The notes under the pieces are model-generated. The model was given only the letters and a program-made list of their open reading frames with translations. It did not search any database and had not been told where the DNA came from. From positions 35,870,322 to 35,934,321 of the forward strand of contig CM064732.1 of the NCBI GenBank assembly GCA_032717465.1: a DNA stretch of 64,000 nt, given 5' to 3'. A program made the translations under genes and the position numbers. Positions 1-10,790 of the stretch are shown here, piece after piece. This stretch comes from Coenobita brevimanus (taxonomy: Eukaryota; Arthropoda; Malacostraca; Decapoda; Coenobitidae). The stretch's first letter is position 1, and every line of letters starts with the position of its first letter.

Positions 1-1171
1 CAAAAACTTTTAAGACACAGGATGTTAAAGCAATTGGACGATAGTTAGAGGGTTGGGAATGGTCACCTTTCTTTGGGACTGGCTGAATGAGAGCAAACTT
101 CCAGCAAGAAGGAATGGTACAAGTAGAAAGACAAAGGCAAAAGAGTTTACCTAGGCAGGGTGTAAGCACAGAAGCATAGTTCTTGAGGACAACAGGAGGG
201 ACCCCATCAGGCCCATATGCCTTGTTAGTATTGAGGCCAGTGATGGCAGAAAATACATCAGCTGAAGAAGTTTTAATGTCAGCCATGAGGAAGTCAGAGG
301 GGGGAAGTGAGGGAGGAACAGCACCGGAATCATCTAAGGTGGAATTCGAGGAGAAAGTCTGAGTGAACAGATCTGCTTTATCAGTAGAAGAAATAGCTAC
401 AGAGCCATCAGAATAGAAAAGAGGAGGGAAGGATGATGAGGTAAAGTTGTTAGAAAGGTTTTTGGCAAGGTGCCAGAAGGAGTGGGAAGAATTCGAGTTG
501 GAGAGTTGAGAGCACTTAGAACGGATGAAATTATTTTTTGCAGAGCGAAGAAGACTTAGCACGATTCCGGGCAGAAATATAAAAAAGATGTGATTCGGTG
601 GTGGGTTGGCTCCGATACTTTTTATAGGCCCTCTCCTTGTTACGAACAGCATTAAAACAAGCGTGATTAAACCAAGGCTTTCTTGCATTAGTCAGAGGAT
701 ATGAGAAAGGAATGTATGCCTCCATGCCCGAGAGAAAACCTCTGTAATGCGCAAGGCACACTGAGATGCTCCCGGCCAAGGAAGCAATAATCATTCCAGG
801 GAAAATCAAAGAAGTACTGCCTGAGGGCCTCCCAATCTGCAGCTCCAAAGTGCCACAGATGACGTTTCTTTGGAGGGTCCACAAGCCGTACCGTGCGATA
901 GGACAGGTTAAAGTAACAAGGTTATGATTGGAAGAGCCCAAAGGAGAGAAAAGATTAACAGTGTAAGCAGAAAGATTAGTTGTAAGGAAGAGGTCAAGTA
1001 TGTTGGTGTTGGAGCTCTCTCCAAGGCGGTTAGGGATATGGATAGGGTGCTGTACAAGCTGCTCTAGGTCATTAAGGATGGAAAAGATGAAGGCTTGTTC
1101 ACCAGGTGGATCAATGAAAGGAAAGGAGGGCCAAAGATGGTGGTGAATATGTGGATGATGTATATTCAAAT
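1..1171 (-). mobile_element. Jockey/CR1-like LINE fragment (family J1), runs off the left edge
   Basis: Read on the minus strand, the segment holds the C-terminal part of an APE-type endonuclease, a linker, and the start of a reverse transcriptase (RT). Visible landmarks are a GSSNHNLV block (the usual SDH motif with D changed to N), a KPWFNHAC linker block and, at the left edge, an SQPSNYRPIALTSC block (RT region 1). The element would encode an endonuclease/RT that nicks the target and reverse-transcribes its own RNA. The rest of the RT lies outside the window. Several frame breaks make it a dead copy. The same family recurs at 51839-54161 and 54234-55400, which share the linker motif LWHFG and the APE/RT spacing. 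Assignment to the Jockey/CR1 group is by general RT resemblance; the exact clade is uncertain. Confidence 0.8.
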
Positions 1172-2145
1172 TTCCACTCAATTAATGCCGGTGTACCACA
1201 AGAATCAGTCATGACTCCGACCCTGATATTCATTCACATTAATTATCTCTTTCTGTCACCCATAACTCCATTCACTCATATGCAGATGACTTAGCACTTC
1301 ACAGTTCGTTCACACTTAAGCACCCAATCACAGTATCTGATATCTCTAACTGCCATCTTAGAACGGGAATCTCCATAACTCAAAACTTATGTTAGATCAC
1401 TGAATACTAGGTAAACTAATTTTATCCAGTTTACTGATTGTCTTAAAAGCGACCAATATTTCTATCCCCAAAAATATTGAAATTCTCGGTGCTTCACTTA
1501 ACAATAACATTACAGTAATTGGACCTCTCACGTTAGATCACCTGCTAAAACCACCTTAAAGAAACATGGATTATTGTAGAGAATCCGTAATTACTTCACT
1601 GAATAGCAATTAATTATAATTCACAAGAGTCCTGTGCACCCTCGGTTCGAATGTTGTTCATCCTAGTGGAGAGGATGTGAAAAGGTGGCACTAAAACAAC
1701 TGTACAAAACTGAGAACAAAGCTGTAAAAGATATTAATACCCAGCAATTACAAATGAACCTTCTCCACTACAAGTAAAACTAAATGTTGCCTCCCATAAT
1801 TTATTTTACAGATACATTTATGGCAAATGCTCAGACAAACTTGGATCCATTATGTCACCTCTCCAAGCCTTCCTCTGTGCCACATGGGCATCTGACAATG
1901 TCTTGACTGGGCTGCCACACTGCCGTATTAGAGAGCTTCTACCAATCAGAGTTCCTTTATTTCCCAAACTGCTTCTTTTCGGAAATCACTTTCCCAGATT
2001 AGTTCCACCTAATTTTCAACCTACAGCTGATCAAGTCCAGTTGTTATGGAAGACACATACAATCCGCTGTATGGATTTTATTAAGCTTCTTGTTTTACGA
2101 AACTTCTTGTTTTCCTCAATATTATTAAGCTTCACCATATAAATA
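1172..2145 (+). mobile_element. Jockey/CR1-like LINE fragment (family J2), RT palm to 3' end
   Basis: On the plus strand the reading starts in the RT palm (NAGVPQ, then SYADDL near 1275-1300, with the catalytic aspartates kept) and continues through the thumb and C-terminal region into a 3' untranslated end near 2145. It is full of stops and indels, with only 1852-2142 open as a 96-residue C-terminal stretch. The C-terminal part matches the minus-strand copy at 2165-4412, so the two form a tail-to-tail inverted pair. Its left junction abuts the J1 fragment directly. No intact protein is possible. Confidence 0.75.
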
Positions 2146-2170
2146 GCGAAGATTCTTGTTTTTGTCAGTA
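2121..2170 (+). repeat. 50-bp direct repeat flanking the J2 minus copy (left)
   Basis: Begins ATTATTAAGCTTC and contains GCGAAGATTCTT. It matches 4437-4486 with about 6 differences in 50 positions, in the same orientation, on the two sides of the minus-strand J2 copy. It could be an old, unusually long target-site duplication, or two copies of a conserved LINE 3' end. Confidence 0.6.
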
Positions 2171-4412
2171 TTTTTTGTAATAACGGAACAAAGGAAAAAC
2201 AAATAAGTAAAAATATAATCCATGCACCAGAAACTGGCGTCCTTCTTTCATAAAAAATCTGTAGCAGTTAGACTTGAACAGCTGAAGGTTGAAGTTTGGT
2301 GGGAAACAACTACGGGGAAGCAAGTTGCAGAGAGATGCAGTTTGGGGAATAACAGAATTCTGATAGGCAGAAGTTCTGCAGTATGGCTGCGTGACATTCC
2401 AGTCATGAGCACTACCAGATGCCAGTTGGGTAGAGTGCGAAAAAAGGCATAGACAGGTGGCACTATGGACACATCTTCGTCTGAGCATTTTCCATAAAAG
2501 TATCTGTATAATAATGCAAGGGAGGCAACATTCCTTCTTACCTGAAGGGGAGGTAGCTTATTATTTTTTAACAGCAGGGTTATTAATAATTCAAACAACT
2601 TTGTTCTGAATTTTGTCTAGTTGTTTTAGTGCAACATCTCCACATCCATTCCAAAAGGGTGAGCAATACTGTAGCTGAGAGCGCATATGACTCTAAAAAT
2701 TATAGCTAACTGCTTGTCAGTGAAGAAGTTACAGACTTTGTACAATAATCCAAGTTTCTTTGAGGTGGTTTTAGCAAGTGATCTGATGTGAGAGGTCCAG
2801 CTGAGGGCACTGTTAATGAAAACACCGAGAATTTCAATACTTTTGGAGATGGGAATATTAGTAGCACCGAAGGTAATATACGAATCTGGCAATATCTGCC
2901 TATTAGTAAATTGTATTTATTTGATTTTACTAGCATTAAATGAAACAAGGTTATTTTGTCCCCATTCATTGATCATAGATAAGTCTTGATTTATGGTCAT
3001 GGCTGCACTGAGTTGAAAGTTAGCAATATTAAACTTTGTGAACGGGTGTTTGAGTGTGAATTAACTGTGAATCGTTGAGTCATCTGCATATGAATGAATG
3101 AGATTGTGGGTGACAGATAAAAGATCAGTAATATGAACTAGGAATTGGGCTGGCACCAGAACTGATCCTTGCAGCACACCAGTGTTAAATGAGTGGAAAT
3201 TGGAACATACATAATCTACTTTTACTCTGATTTTTCTGTTGCTAAGATATGAGGAAAGCAGAGGAACAAAAGACGTTAGTCCATTGCAAGGGAGTTTGGA
3301 TTCCAGGGATCGGTTCCACACCCTGTCAAAAGCTTTAGAAATATCAAGGGCTACTGCATGACTTTCTGCGTGTTGGTTAATTGATTGATGGAAAGTATGA
3401 GTCAGGAGATTGATTATATCAATGGTGCATCTTTCGTGGCGAAAACCATATTGTCTATCACTATTTAAGTTGGACTGAAGGTGTTTAACTATGTGCTTTT
3501 TTATTACAATTTCAAATACTTTACCAAGAGACGACATGATAACTATTGGTCTGTAATCAGATGGGTCAGAGGAACTTCCTTTATTTGGAATTGGGTGGAT
3601 ATTGACTTCTTTCCATGAAATAGGGAATCAAGAAGTACAGATGGATAGTCTAATTAATTTGGCAAGATCAGAGGCAAGTTCTGGGGAGCACTTTTTCAAA
3701 ACCTTGGAGGAATTCCATCTGGGCCTGGAACTTTGTTGGCTGGTAAATTGTCTATGATGAATTTTACGTATCTAGTCTGTATTTCAAGCGGAACAGTTTC
3801 TGGAGAGTCAAGTTCTAGTGCAAGGACGTTCTGGCTGACATTCTCTAAGGTAGAATTTCTGGCAGATGTACTGGGAAGGATATTTAACTTACCACGCGTG
3901 TCATTTCTAAGGTTATAGTCTGAAGATTTTAGTGGGGGAATGGGTGATGACTTGTTAAAGTTATTGTTGAAAGAACTGAGAGTTGACCAGAATACTCTAT
4001 TGTCATTAGGAATGATAAGTAGTTTTAATTCCTTTTTTGAAGAAAGTTTGATCTAGCAAGATTTATTACTGCTTTTGCATGGTTTCTAGCAATTTTAAAC
4101 TGAGAGTGATTCAGATTTGTTTTTATTTTAAGTAAAAGTTATATGCTGATTACTTTTGGGCCACTGTTCTGGTGCAGTTACTATCAAACTATTTTGGATA
4201 GTTCGATATTTTAGTGAACTGTTGACTTGGTATGAATAAATCCATACCAGCTAGTATTAAGTCATTAATGTTGAACCTGGTAGAATTTACATCACTTGAG
4301 AAGAAAAACTGCCATGGAATGTCAGCAAGATAATTTCTGAATCCATCTAAGTCTGCCCTATCAAAGCTTCTTCGCGTACCGGGACAGGTTCAGAACGAGA
4401 AGGTTTGGGGGA
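2165..4412 (-). mobile_element. Jockey/CR1-like LINE (family J2), 5'-truncated
   Basis: On the minus strand, in order: a linker with RADLDGFRNYLADIPW (about 4375-4330), a degenerate stretch, RT region 1 with PGPDGIPP and DYRPIV (about 3740-3530), an open stretch at 3537-3061 with ALDISKAFDRVWN and SYADDSTIHS (catalytic YADD intact), then thumb and C-terminal pieces at 2892-2626 and 2598-2165. The GVPQG motif is altered to GVLQG. The endonuclease is missing, so the copy is 5'-truncated, as LINEs commonly are. Frameshifts split it into at least four readable pieces. It is flanked by about 50-bp direct repeats at 2121-2170 and 4437-4486. Confidence 0.8.
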
Positions 4413-4436
4413 CTAGACTAATGAGGTTCTGATGAG

Positions 4437-4486
4437 ATTATTAAGTTTCGTCATATAAATGGCGAAGATTCTTCTTTTTGTTAGTA
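4437..4486 (+). repeat. 50-bp direct repeat flanking the J2 minus copy (right)
   Basis: Partner of 2121-2170; begins ATTATTAAGTTTCG. It lies about 25 bp beyond the 5' truncation point of the minus-strand J2 copy. The following bases (TTAGTATTATTGTTATT) resemble a simple LINE tail. Confidence 0.6.
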
Positions 4487-4489
4487 TTA

Positions 4490-5024
4490 TTGTTATTAAT
4501 ATTTTTCTTTGCACTTTTTTATTCTTTGGTCTTGATGGCGTTAAACATGAAGGCACCCTATGGTAACCCAAATCTTTGTGCCAAGTATGAATGGCCTCGA
4601 CCAACTTTAGAAATTGATTTACTCGATTTTATTCTAAAAAATTACGTATTTCAAAATGAAATATCGCAGAAACTAATTGAGATACAGCTATCTGGTTGAA
4701 AATCCAATGATCAATATGTTTGCTAATTACTTTTGGCATAATATTTTCTAGATGTACAGCTGTGGTCCCTCTTATGATCTGAAAAGAGGATGGTTACAGT
4801 TAACTATACAGTTAGCCAGATATTGAGACAAACAAAAATTTACACATGGGTTCCTCGACACTTTTGTCTTCAGAGCTTGATGTTACATAAGAAGTTACCT
4901 TAGCGTCTTCAAAGTTTTTTTTATATTAAAAATACCTTACATTCTACATGACGAAGAGTAATTAATGTTACTAGGTTACGAGGTGGGGTAGCTAGTTTAA
5001 TTTGATTTCCCTTTGCTCCTCATT

Positions 5025-5025
<1 letters not shown>
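4490..5025. other. Unassigned AT-rich spacer
   Basis: No gene, conserved motif or clear repeat was recognised. Open stretches of about 60-70 residues on both strands have no recognisable similarity and are probably chance. Confidence 0.5.
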
Positions 5026-5088
<63 letters not shown>

Positions 5089-5094
5089 GTATAT
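5026..5094. repeat. Compound microsatellite (AC)n-(AT)n
   Basis: About 43 bp of AC repeats followed by about 20 bp of AT repeats. It abuts the truncated end of the LINE 5' fragment at 5095-5365. Confidence 0.97.
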
Positions 5095-5365
5095 GTCTTC
5101 CAGTTCAGCCATTAGGTTATCAAGTTTGTAATCTTCTGCGAGGCTTCTTACATCGTATGCATTGATCTTCATGGATTTCATTTTGTTTAATATCCTAGAG
5201 TATAATTTTCCAACACAGTGCCTACTCACTTTCGGTGGCACACTGCCCATAAGCACAGGAGGCAGCGGGGTTGGACCTTTAGTAGACGATGATCCAAGAG
5301 GAACGCACGTCAAATCATTTGCAACAGAACTCATGTTTGGCTGGGAGGACTGTGGCAAATAATCT
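5095..5365 (-). pseudogene. LINE 5' fragment: start of an APE-like endonuclease
   Basis: The minus strand reads an open frame of about 90 codons. It ends in KINAYDVRSLAEDYKLDNL, which resembles the first strand and the NVRSL-type metal-site asparagine region of APE endonucleases in RTE/CR1 LINEs. The N of the motif is D here. The reading then passes straight into the (AT)n array, so the element is cut after about 30 residues of the domain. The upstream part is proline/serine-rich without recognisable domains. Family assignment is tentative because only the domain edge is present. Confidence 0.5.
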
Positions 5366-5554
5366 CACCTCCCTGCCACATAGTTTCTGGTGAGATAAAA
5401 TTTTTGTGCCACCTTATTCGTTATATTCGGTGGAGCCCTATATATCAGGGGGTCCCAAGGTCCGCGCCGTCTAAGACGGTACCTCGTATATCTACAAGGC
5501 CTTCCCTTTTCAGCCACCCGTGGACGCGCCAGGTAGCAGTGGGATCTTGACCCT

Positions 5555-5688
<134 letters not shown>

Positions 5689-5727
5689 TTGCTAAACTTT
5701 ACCTCACTCATATTCATGATATTTAAA

Positions 5728-5748
5728 ATATCTATCTATCTATCTACT
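5728..5748. repeat. Short (TATC)n tract
   Basis: Four to five copies of TATC. Confidence 0.85.
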
Positions 5749-5851
5749 GCCAGACGCCATAATCCCGTAAGGTGTGGCCATTGACTCTGAGTTATTTGTT
5801 TTACAGGGAGGGGCACTAACCCTCCACCAACCCACTTGTTGACATGTAGGA

Positions 5852-5948
5852 TTTGGTTATATGGTTACCACCCAGCGTTGTAAGTGGTTTCTTGGCTTAC
5901 AGGAAACCATTTGGCTTGTCATTCAATGTAAAGCCACCTGTAAATGAA
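5852..5948. repeat. Dispersed repeat, copy 1
   Basis: About 97 bp containing GGAAACCATTTGGCT. It is roughly 80% similar to 48599-48695 in the same orientation. The function is unknown. It looks like part of a dispersed SINE- or MITE-type family, because both copies sit near microsatellites or SINE-like DNA. Confidence 0.65.
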
Positions 5949-5959
5949 AGAAAAGCAAT

Positions 5960-6265
5960 AAGAAGTGACAGGAAAGATGGGAGAAATAGGATGAGAGGAG
6001 GGCAGGCACAGAAAAAAAAAAATGATAAACGCTAAGGAAGAAGTAGGCACTCACTACTGATGAGGTACTAAGCAGTATTAGGAAATCCTGCACAAACTGC
6101 TTGGCTGTCAAACATATGAGAGATCAGCTGAATCATCCCATTATGCTTAATTACACTAATAAAGACATATAAAGGCAAACCACATAAATAACTGGAAAAT
6201 AAAGATGTGGCCTACCATTTCTTGTGGATACTACACACTTAAATTATATACAGCATCTTAACAGT
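5960..6265. other. Unassigned spacer
   Basis: Purine-rich stretch (5950-6040), then AT-rich sequence. No recognisable gene or repeat family. Confidence 0.5.
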
Positions 6266-6269
6266 TTTC

Positions 6270-6385
6270 TGATAGAAGTGAGGCAGAGGAAAGATCTAGG
6301 AAGTGGAGAGATAGTATGGGGCACAAGGGCTTGATAGTAAATGCAGATAAAACAATGGTGATGGTATCTAGGGTTGGTGGTAACT
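6270..6385 (+). pseudogene. RTE-like LINE family C fragment (RT, after the YADD box)
   Basis: The sequence aligns closely with 33655-33765 of the family C element. In one frame it reads a run containing RKWRDSMGHKGL and NADKTMVMVSRVGG, the segment after the catalytic YADD of the RT. It is only about 115 bp, with no element ends visible. Confidence 0.75.
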
Positions 6386-6399
6386 TGGACTAATTGGGG

Positions 6400-6940
6400 G
6401 GTGACTCAGTCCAAGTTATGCAATTGTCTGACCTACACGGGTTTGTACTCGAAATCCGCATAAATCATCACATTTTCATACATACAAGTATTAAGACACA
6501 CCAATATATTAAAACTATGACATCTCTTAACAGAACAGTAACTCCCCACCCCCCCACCCCCAAATTCGCGAGGGTTACATTCCAAATCCCCTCACTAAGT
6601 CTTGATGCCTTCCTGAAAGACATTTAGTGGCTAGTGCATGACCTATGAACCACTGTTACTGTAATGCATTACCCACAAATAAAGGTTTCTTTTTAAATCT
6701 GTCTCCCCGTTGTTTTTTAGCTGTTCGGCTGTGACAACTCTTGTTTGATTCGTCAAGGTAATGGCGGAAGGGGCAGTCCTAAGTGTTTAACTAAACCTAA
6801 CCTAACCTAGCTCAGCAGTACCTAATACTTTAACCAAGCCTACCCTACCTACAGTTGGGAAATTGGGAAAAGAAATGCACCTTTGAGTACGCAAAGTAAG
6901 TTTCCTCCATTGCGCTGGAAACAACAATCGTAGGTAAGGC
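6400..6940. other. Unassigned spacer
   Basis: No gene recognised. A short run of CCTAA-type units near 6797-6812 resembles the arthropod telomere unit but is only about three copies long. Confidence 0.5.
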
Positions 6941-6944
6941 TTAA

Positions 6945-7348
6945 CCCTCAAAGGCCGTGGGTTCAGAAATTTGAGTGCACCCCTGGCTGGCCCCGGAATA
7001 TTTGAAGTTCTAAAATAAAGTTATTTTTCTTAAAGATGTGAAGAGAATCGTCTGGCGCACCTAGCAATGTGTTTTTTAGCTTCCTAAATCCATCCTGTGA
7101 TTCGCTATGATTTGCGGAAGAATTCATAAAATTACGATGCATGTGCAATAGGGGCGAAATCATCTGAGATTAAGCTACCACCTGACTGCTTGGGATGATA
7201 GCGCAGGGTCGTGTAAACAGACCAGTGACCATCGTTCCCTTCCCATAATCGTTCAGTTTTTTTTTTTTTTTTTTTTTTTTTTTATAGTTCGTGCTAACTC
7301 GAAGTCACTGACACCGGTGCTTAAAGGGTTGTTGAACGCCGAGGGTTA
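6945..7348. mobile_element. Candidate piggyBac-like MITE
   Basis: A TTAA at 6941-6944 is followed by CCCTCAAAGGCCGTGG. At the other side, GAACGCCGAGGGTTA is followed by TTAA at 7349-7352. The ends share only an ACCCTC core and a GGC-type block, so the inverted repeat is imperfect. The interior has no coding capacity and includes a poly(T) run of about 25 at 7259-7283. The TTAA-flanked ends resemble piggyBac MITEs, but a TA-flanked alternative reading is also possible. Confidence 0.35.
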
Positions 7349-7352
7349 TTAA

Positions 7353-8084
7353 GGAGTTAATGGAATACATTACTATTTGCATCAATACTCTCTCCTTCAC
7401 ATATACACACAAAAACGAATAAAAGAATGAGCACTAAATATATGTTTAACGTTCAGCAGAAAGACCTTACCAATTCAATCCATATTCCTGCAGTTTTTCT
7501 GTATTTTTCCGACTATTTTTTTTTTTTTTTTTTTTAAATGAAGAACTGGCTTTTTAGTGAGTTCGGTAGTTATGGTGTTCTACTGCAGTAATAAAATATG
7601 CAAAGACTATGATGAGGATTGTAAGAGAATAAAAAATAAAGAATAAGGTGAGGATTCTGGTAAGTCAGTGGTTTTTGGAACGGGTTTTCCATAGAATTAT
7701 ACTAGTGTTAATGGAAATTTTCCTTTAAATAGGTCAAATAAATACTGGAAAGGCAAAGTTTATTATATCTAAAATAATTAGAAGGAAATTTTCGTTGTTT
7801 TTCAACTTTTCTCCCATAATCAGTGGTGGGAAAAAAGAGAACAATGCTATGGTTATGTATCCTTTCTACAGAATTTCTACTTAACAAACAGCAAGGTATA
7901 GTGTTAAAACTAAGACTAGATATGAAAAGACTGCAATTAACGTTTACTTACTATAATGCGATGAGAGATTTAATGGCCCATCACATCGGTTGTCGTGTGT
8001 TGTGAGGATATTATTTCGGTCCTCACCGCAATAACAGAATAGTAATTTGTTACCTTCATTTTGGTATTCCAGACGAGAACGAGA

Positions 8085-8085
<1 letters not shown>
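7353..8085. other. Unassigned AT-rich spacer
   Basis: Contains a poly(T) run of about 19 at 7518-7536. No gene or repeat family recognised. Confidence 0.5.

Positions 8086-8124
<39 letters not shown>
8086..8124. repeat. (AC)n microsatellite
   Basis: About 39 bp of uninterrupted AC repeats at the start of the asymmetric tract. Confidence 0.97.
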
Positions 8125-8126
<2 letters not shown>

Positions 8127-8937
8127 ACAGTTGCTGAGGACACACACCCGAACAAGCAAACAAACATAAGCACATAAGAGTTTACAGAATCATGGAAACA
8201 CACAAGGACATAAAGAAACACTGATGTAAGAGCAGGTACAAACAATTACGCATCAGAGGGTAAAAAAATCTAAATACAAACACAGTGGATCATAAACACA
8301 CGGAAGAACAACTAATTATTTTAAACAACCACTTATACAGGAGCAGAAAGATGCGGACACTATACCAAACAAGAGCACAGACATGCACACATACAGTATA
8401 AATAAAAACAAGAATACAATACACAAGCGCAAACACACCTGTGCACACTCACGACAGAAAATAGAATACAGACAAGCCCAAAGAAACACAAGCAAGCAAA
8501 CAAGAGTACAAACAGTCACAGAAGAGCACATAGCCGTAAGAACAAACACTAGCACAATTCACATACGAGCTCAAACAATAAAGAAAAACAGGGTCACCAA
8601 AGATTACGAATACTTCAGATGAACTCAGTCACATAAAAAAACGATCGCGGAAACAGTCACAAGCAATCCCACCCGCAAGAACACAAGCAATTACGTACAC
8701 GAGCAAAATCACACAATAGCACAATCAAGCAAGCAAGACGAATACAAAAAAAAAAAAAAAAAAAGAAGAAGAGTAGCAAAAAGAGGCAAAGGCGAGCTCA
8801 ACCAAATACAAACACTAAACACAAACAAACCCACTGAAGAGCATAAAAAGCATACCCTCAAGAGCACACTCAAGGAAACACAGGAGTAACTATCCAGGGC
8901 AAGTAAACTTTCATATGAGGACAAGCAATCATGAGAG

Positions 8938-8943
<6 letters not shown>

Positions 8944-9006
<63 letters not shown>

Positions 9007-9075
9007 ACCAAAAAGATCACAGATAAGCATATTTTAAAGCACTTAGACAATAAATTTTCAGGAAATATTTGAGAC

Positions 9076-9141
<66 letters not shown>

Positions 9142-9210
9142 ACCAAAAAGATCACAGATAAGCATATTTTAAAGCACTTAGACAATAAATTTTCAGGAAA
9201 TATTTGAGAC

Positions 9211-9280
<70 letters not shown>
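8944..9280. repeat. Three (CA)n arrays with a duplicated 73-bp spacer
   Basis: (CA)n arrays at about 8944-9004, 9077-9140 and 9212-9280 are separated by two spacers (9006-9078 and 9141-9213) that look identical, each beginning AACCAAAAAGATCACAG. The offset is 135 bp. The simplest reading is a recent tandem duplication of one (CA)n-plus-spacer unit. The last array runs into a short CG-rich patch (GCGGGCGCGCGCG) at 9284-9296. Confidence 0.95.
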
Positions 9281-9281
<1 letters not shown>

Positions 9282-9479
9282 GAGCGGGCGCGCGCGAAAT
9301 CAATGAAAACACAGGAAAAACAAAAAACGCAACAGAACCCAAACAAACGCACAAACACAAAATCAAAGCATAGGAAATCACAGAAACAAACATCATCACA
9401 AACATATAAACTTAGTACAGTACCGGGAAGCACACATAAGTACAGAGGTAACCAAATTGTACTCTGAGTCTATACAAAG

Positions 9480-9483
<4 letters not shown>

Positions 9484-9539
<56 letters not shown>
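9484..9539. repeat. (TA)n microsatellite
   Basis: About 56 bp of TA repeats inside the asymmetric tract. Confidence 0.97.
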
Positions 9540-9541
<2 letters not shown>

Positions 9542-10790
9542 ACGACAGGAGGATGTAGAGGAAGGAAGTGAGAGAAAAGGAAGAAGTAAAGAAGGATAGT
9601 GAAGGTTGAGAGGATTAAAAATGAAGCACAAAGAAGCTAAACAGAGCACAAGCACTCAAAGAAGACCACAAAGAAGGAAAGAAAAGCCTAAACAAGCAAA
9701 TTAGAGCATAAATAAGCAAAGAACATGCAAACATGGAACACAGACAAGCAAAGAAGAAAACAAAAAGAAGAGCAGAAACTTACAAAAATACAAACCGAAA
9801 ATTGCACGAATAATAAAAAAAATCACAAACAAGCAAAGACGAACACAAGCAGAAAACATAAACAAACCGTAAACACGAAAAGCAAAGAAGAGCACAAATA
9901 AGGAAGGAACATAATGTGCAGAACATTAAGAAACCAAGAACAGCATAAGCAAGTAAAATAAACCTACAAGCAGGCGAGAGTACAGAAGACAATATTATTA
10001 AAAAATGGAGGGGTGCAACAGACACTATGGAAAACAGATGCATTAAGACAGATGGATGCAAAAATGAGCACACATTGGGAAAATATGCCCAGAAGAACGC
10101 AATGAGCACATAGGCCTACAGCTATGAATATAGGAGAGGAAAACATAAGAAACTGTGCGGAGTAAGTCTTTGTAAAGAAGGGCAGAAAATACATAAGTGG
10201 AGAGGAAAAGAAATAGGAAGGCAGTGGGGGACGAATACAGGTGGCAAGAAAGTAGGCTGGGACTAATGAGTTCATACAAGTATAAGGGGCAGAAACAGAA
10301 ACAAACAAGCACTAACAATAAAAAAAAAAAAAAAAAAGAGTAGTATAGGAGAAAAATATTAAACCCTGAGAAGCACATCCAAGTACATAAAAGAAGATAA
10401 CATTGCTACACACATGCATGAAAAAGCAAGCAAGAGAACAGGTAATAAAAACAGTGAAAAATACACATGAGTGAAGAGAGAGAAAAAAAAATTGACGAGA
10501 AGAGACGAATTTAAAAATAAATTAAAGAGGACAAGAAAATAAGGACGACAGATGTAAAAAAAAAATAATAATAAGCAAGAGAGAGGATAAGAATGTAAAA
10601 GGGTAAGAGAATAAGTACGAAAGGGGGCAAGAAAATAAGCAGGGAAGACACTTAGTGTGAAGGTAGGATATTCTGATGGATGAAGTAAGAAAATAAGCAT
10701 AAGAGTGGATAAGAAACTACCAGGAGAGAGGGCAAGAAAACAGAGTAGCAGCCCTACACGCAAGGCTTGGACCGTATTTAAATGGGAAGT

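Larger units (their letters stand above)
8125..10790. repeat. A/C- and A-rich degenerate low-complexity tract
   Basis: The plus strand is dominated by A and C (later A, C and G) with very little T. Loose recurrences such as AGCACA, AAGCAAACAA and AAGCAAAGAAGAGCAC suggest a decayed minisatellite with a unit of some 20-30 bp. It contains the (CA)n arrays at 8944-9280 and a (TA)n at 9484-9539. Long open frames on the minus strand encode only Phe/Leu/Ser/Cys/Val-rich sequence and follow from the base bias. Confidence 0.75.

Noticed and set aside
3733..3918. Plus-strand 61-codon frame
   Set aside because: It is antisense to the RT of the J2 LINE on the minus strand.
6797..6812. CCTAA-type repeats, possible telomere
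   Set aside because: Only about three units, internal and degenerate; no array.
8086..9280. CRISPR-like array (repeat-spacer pattern of CA arrays and spacers)
   Set aside because: Spacers are identical to each other, repeats are simple dinucleotides, and the context is eukaryotic.
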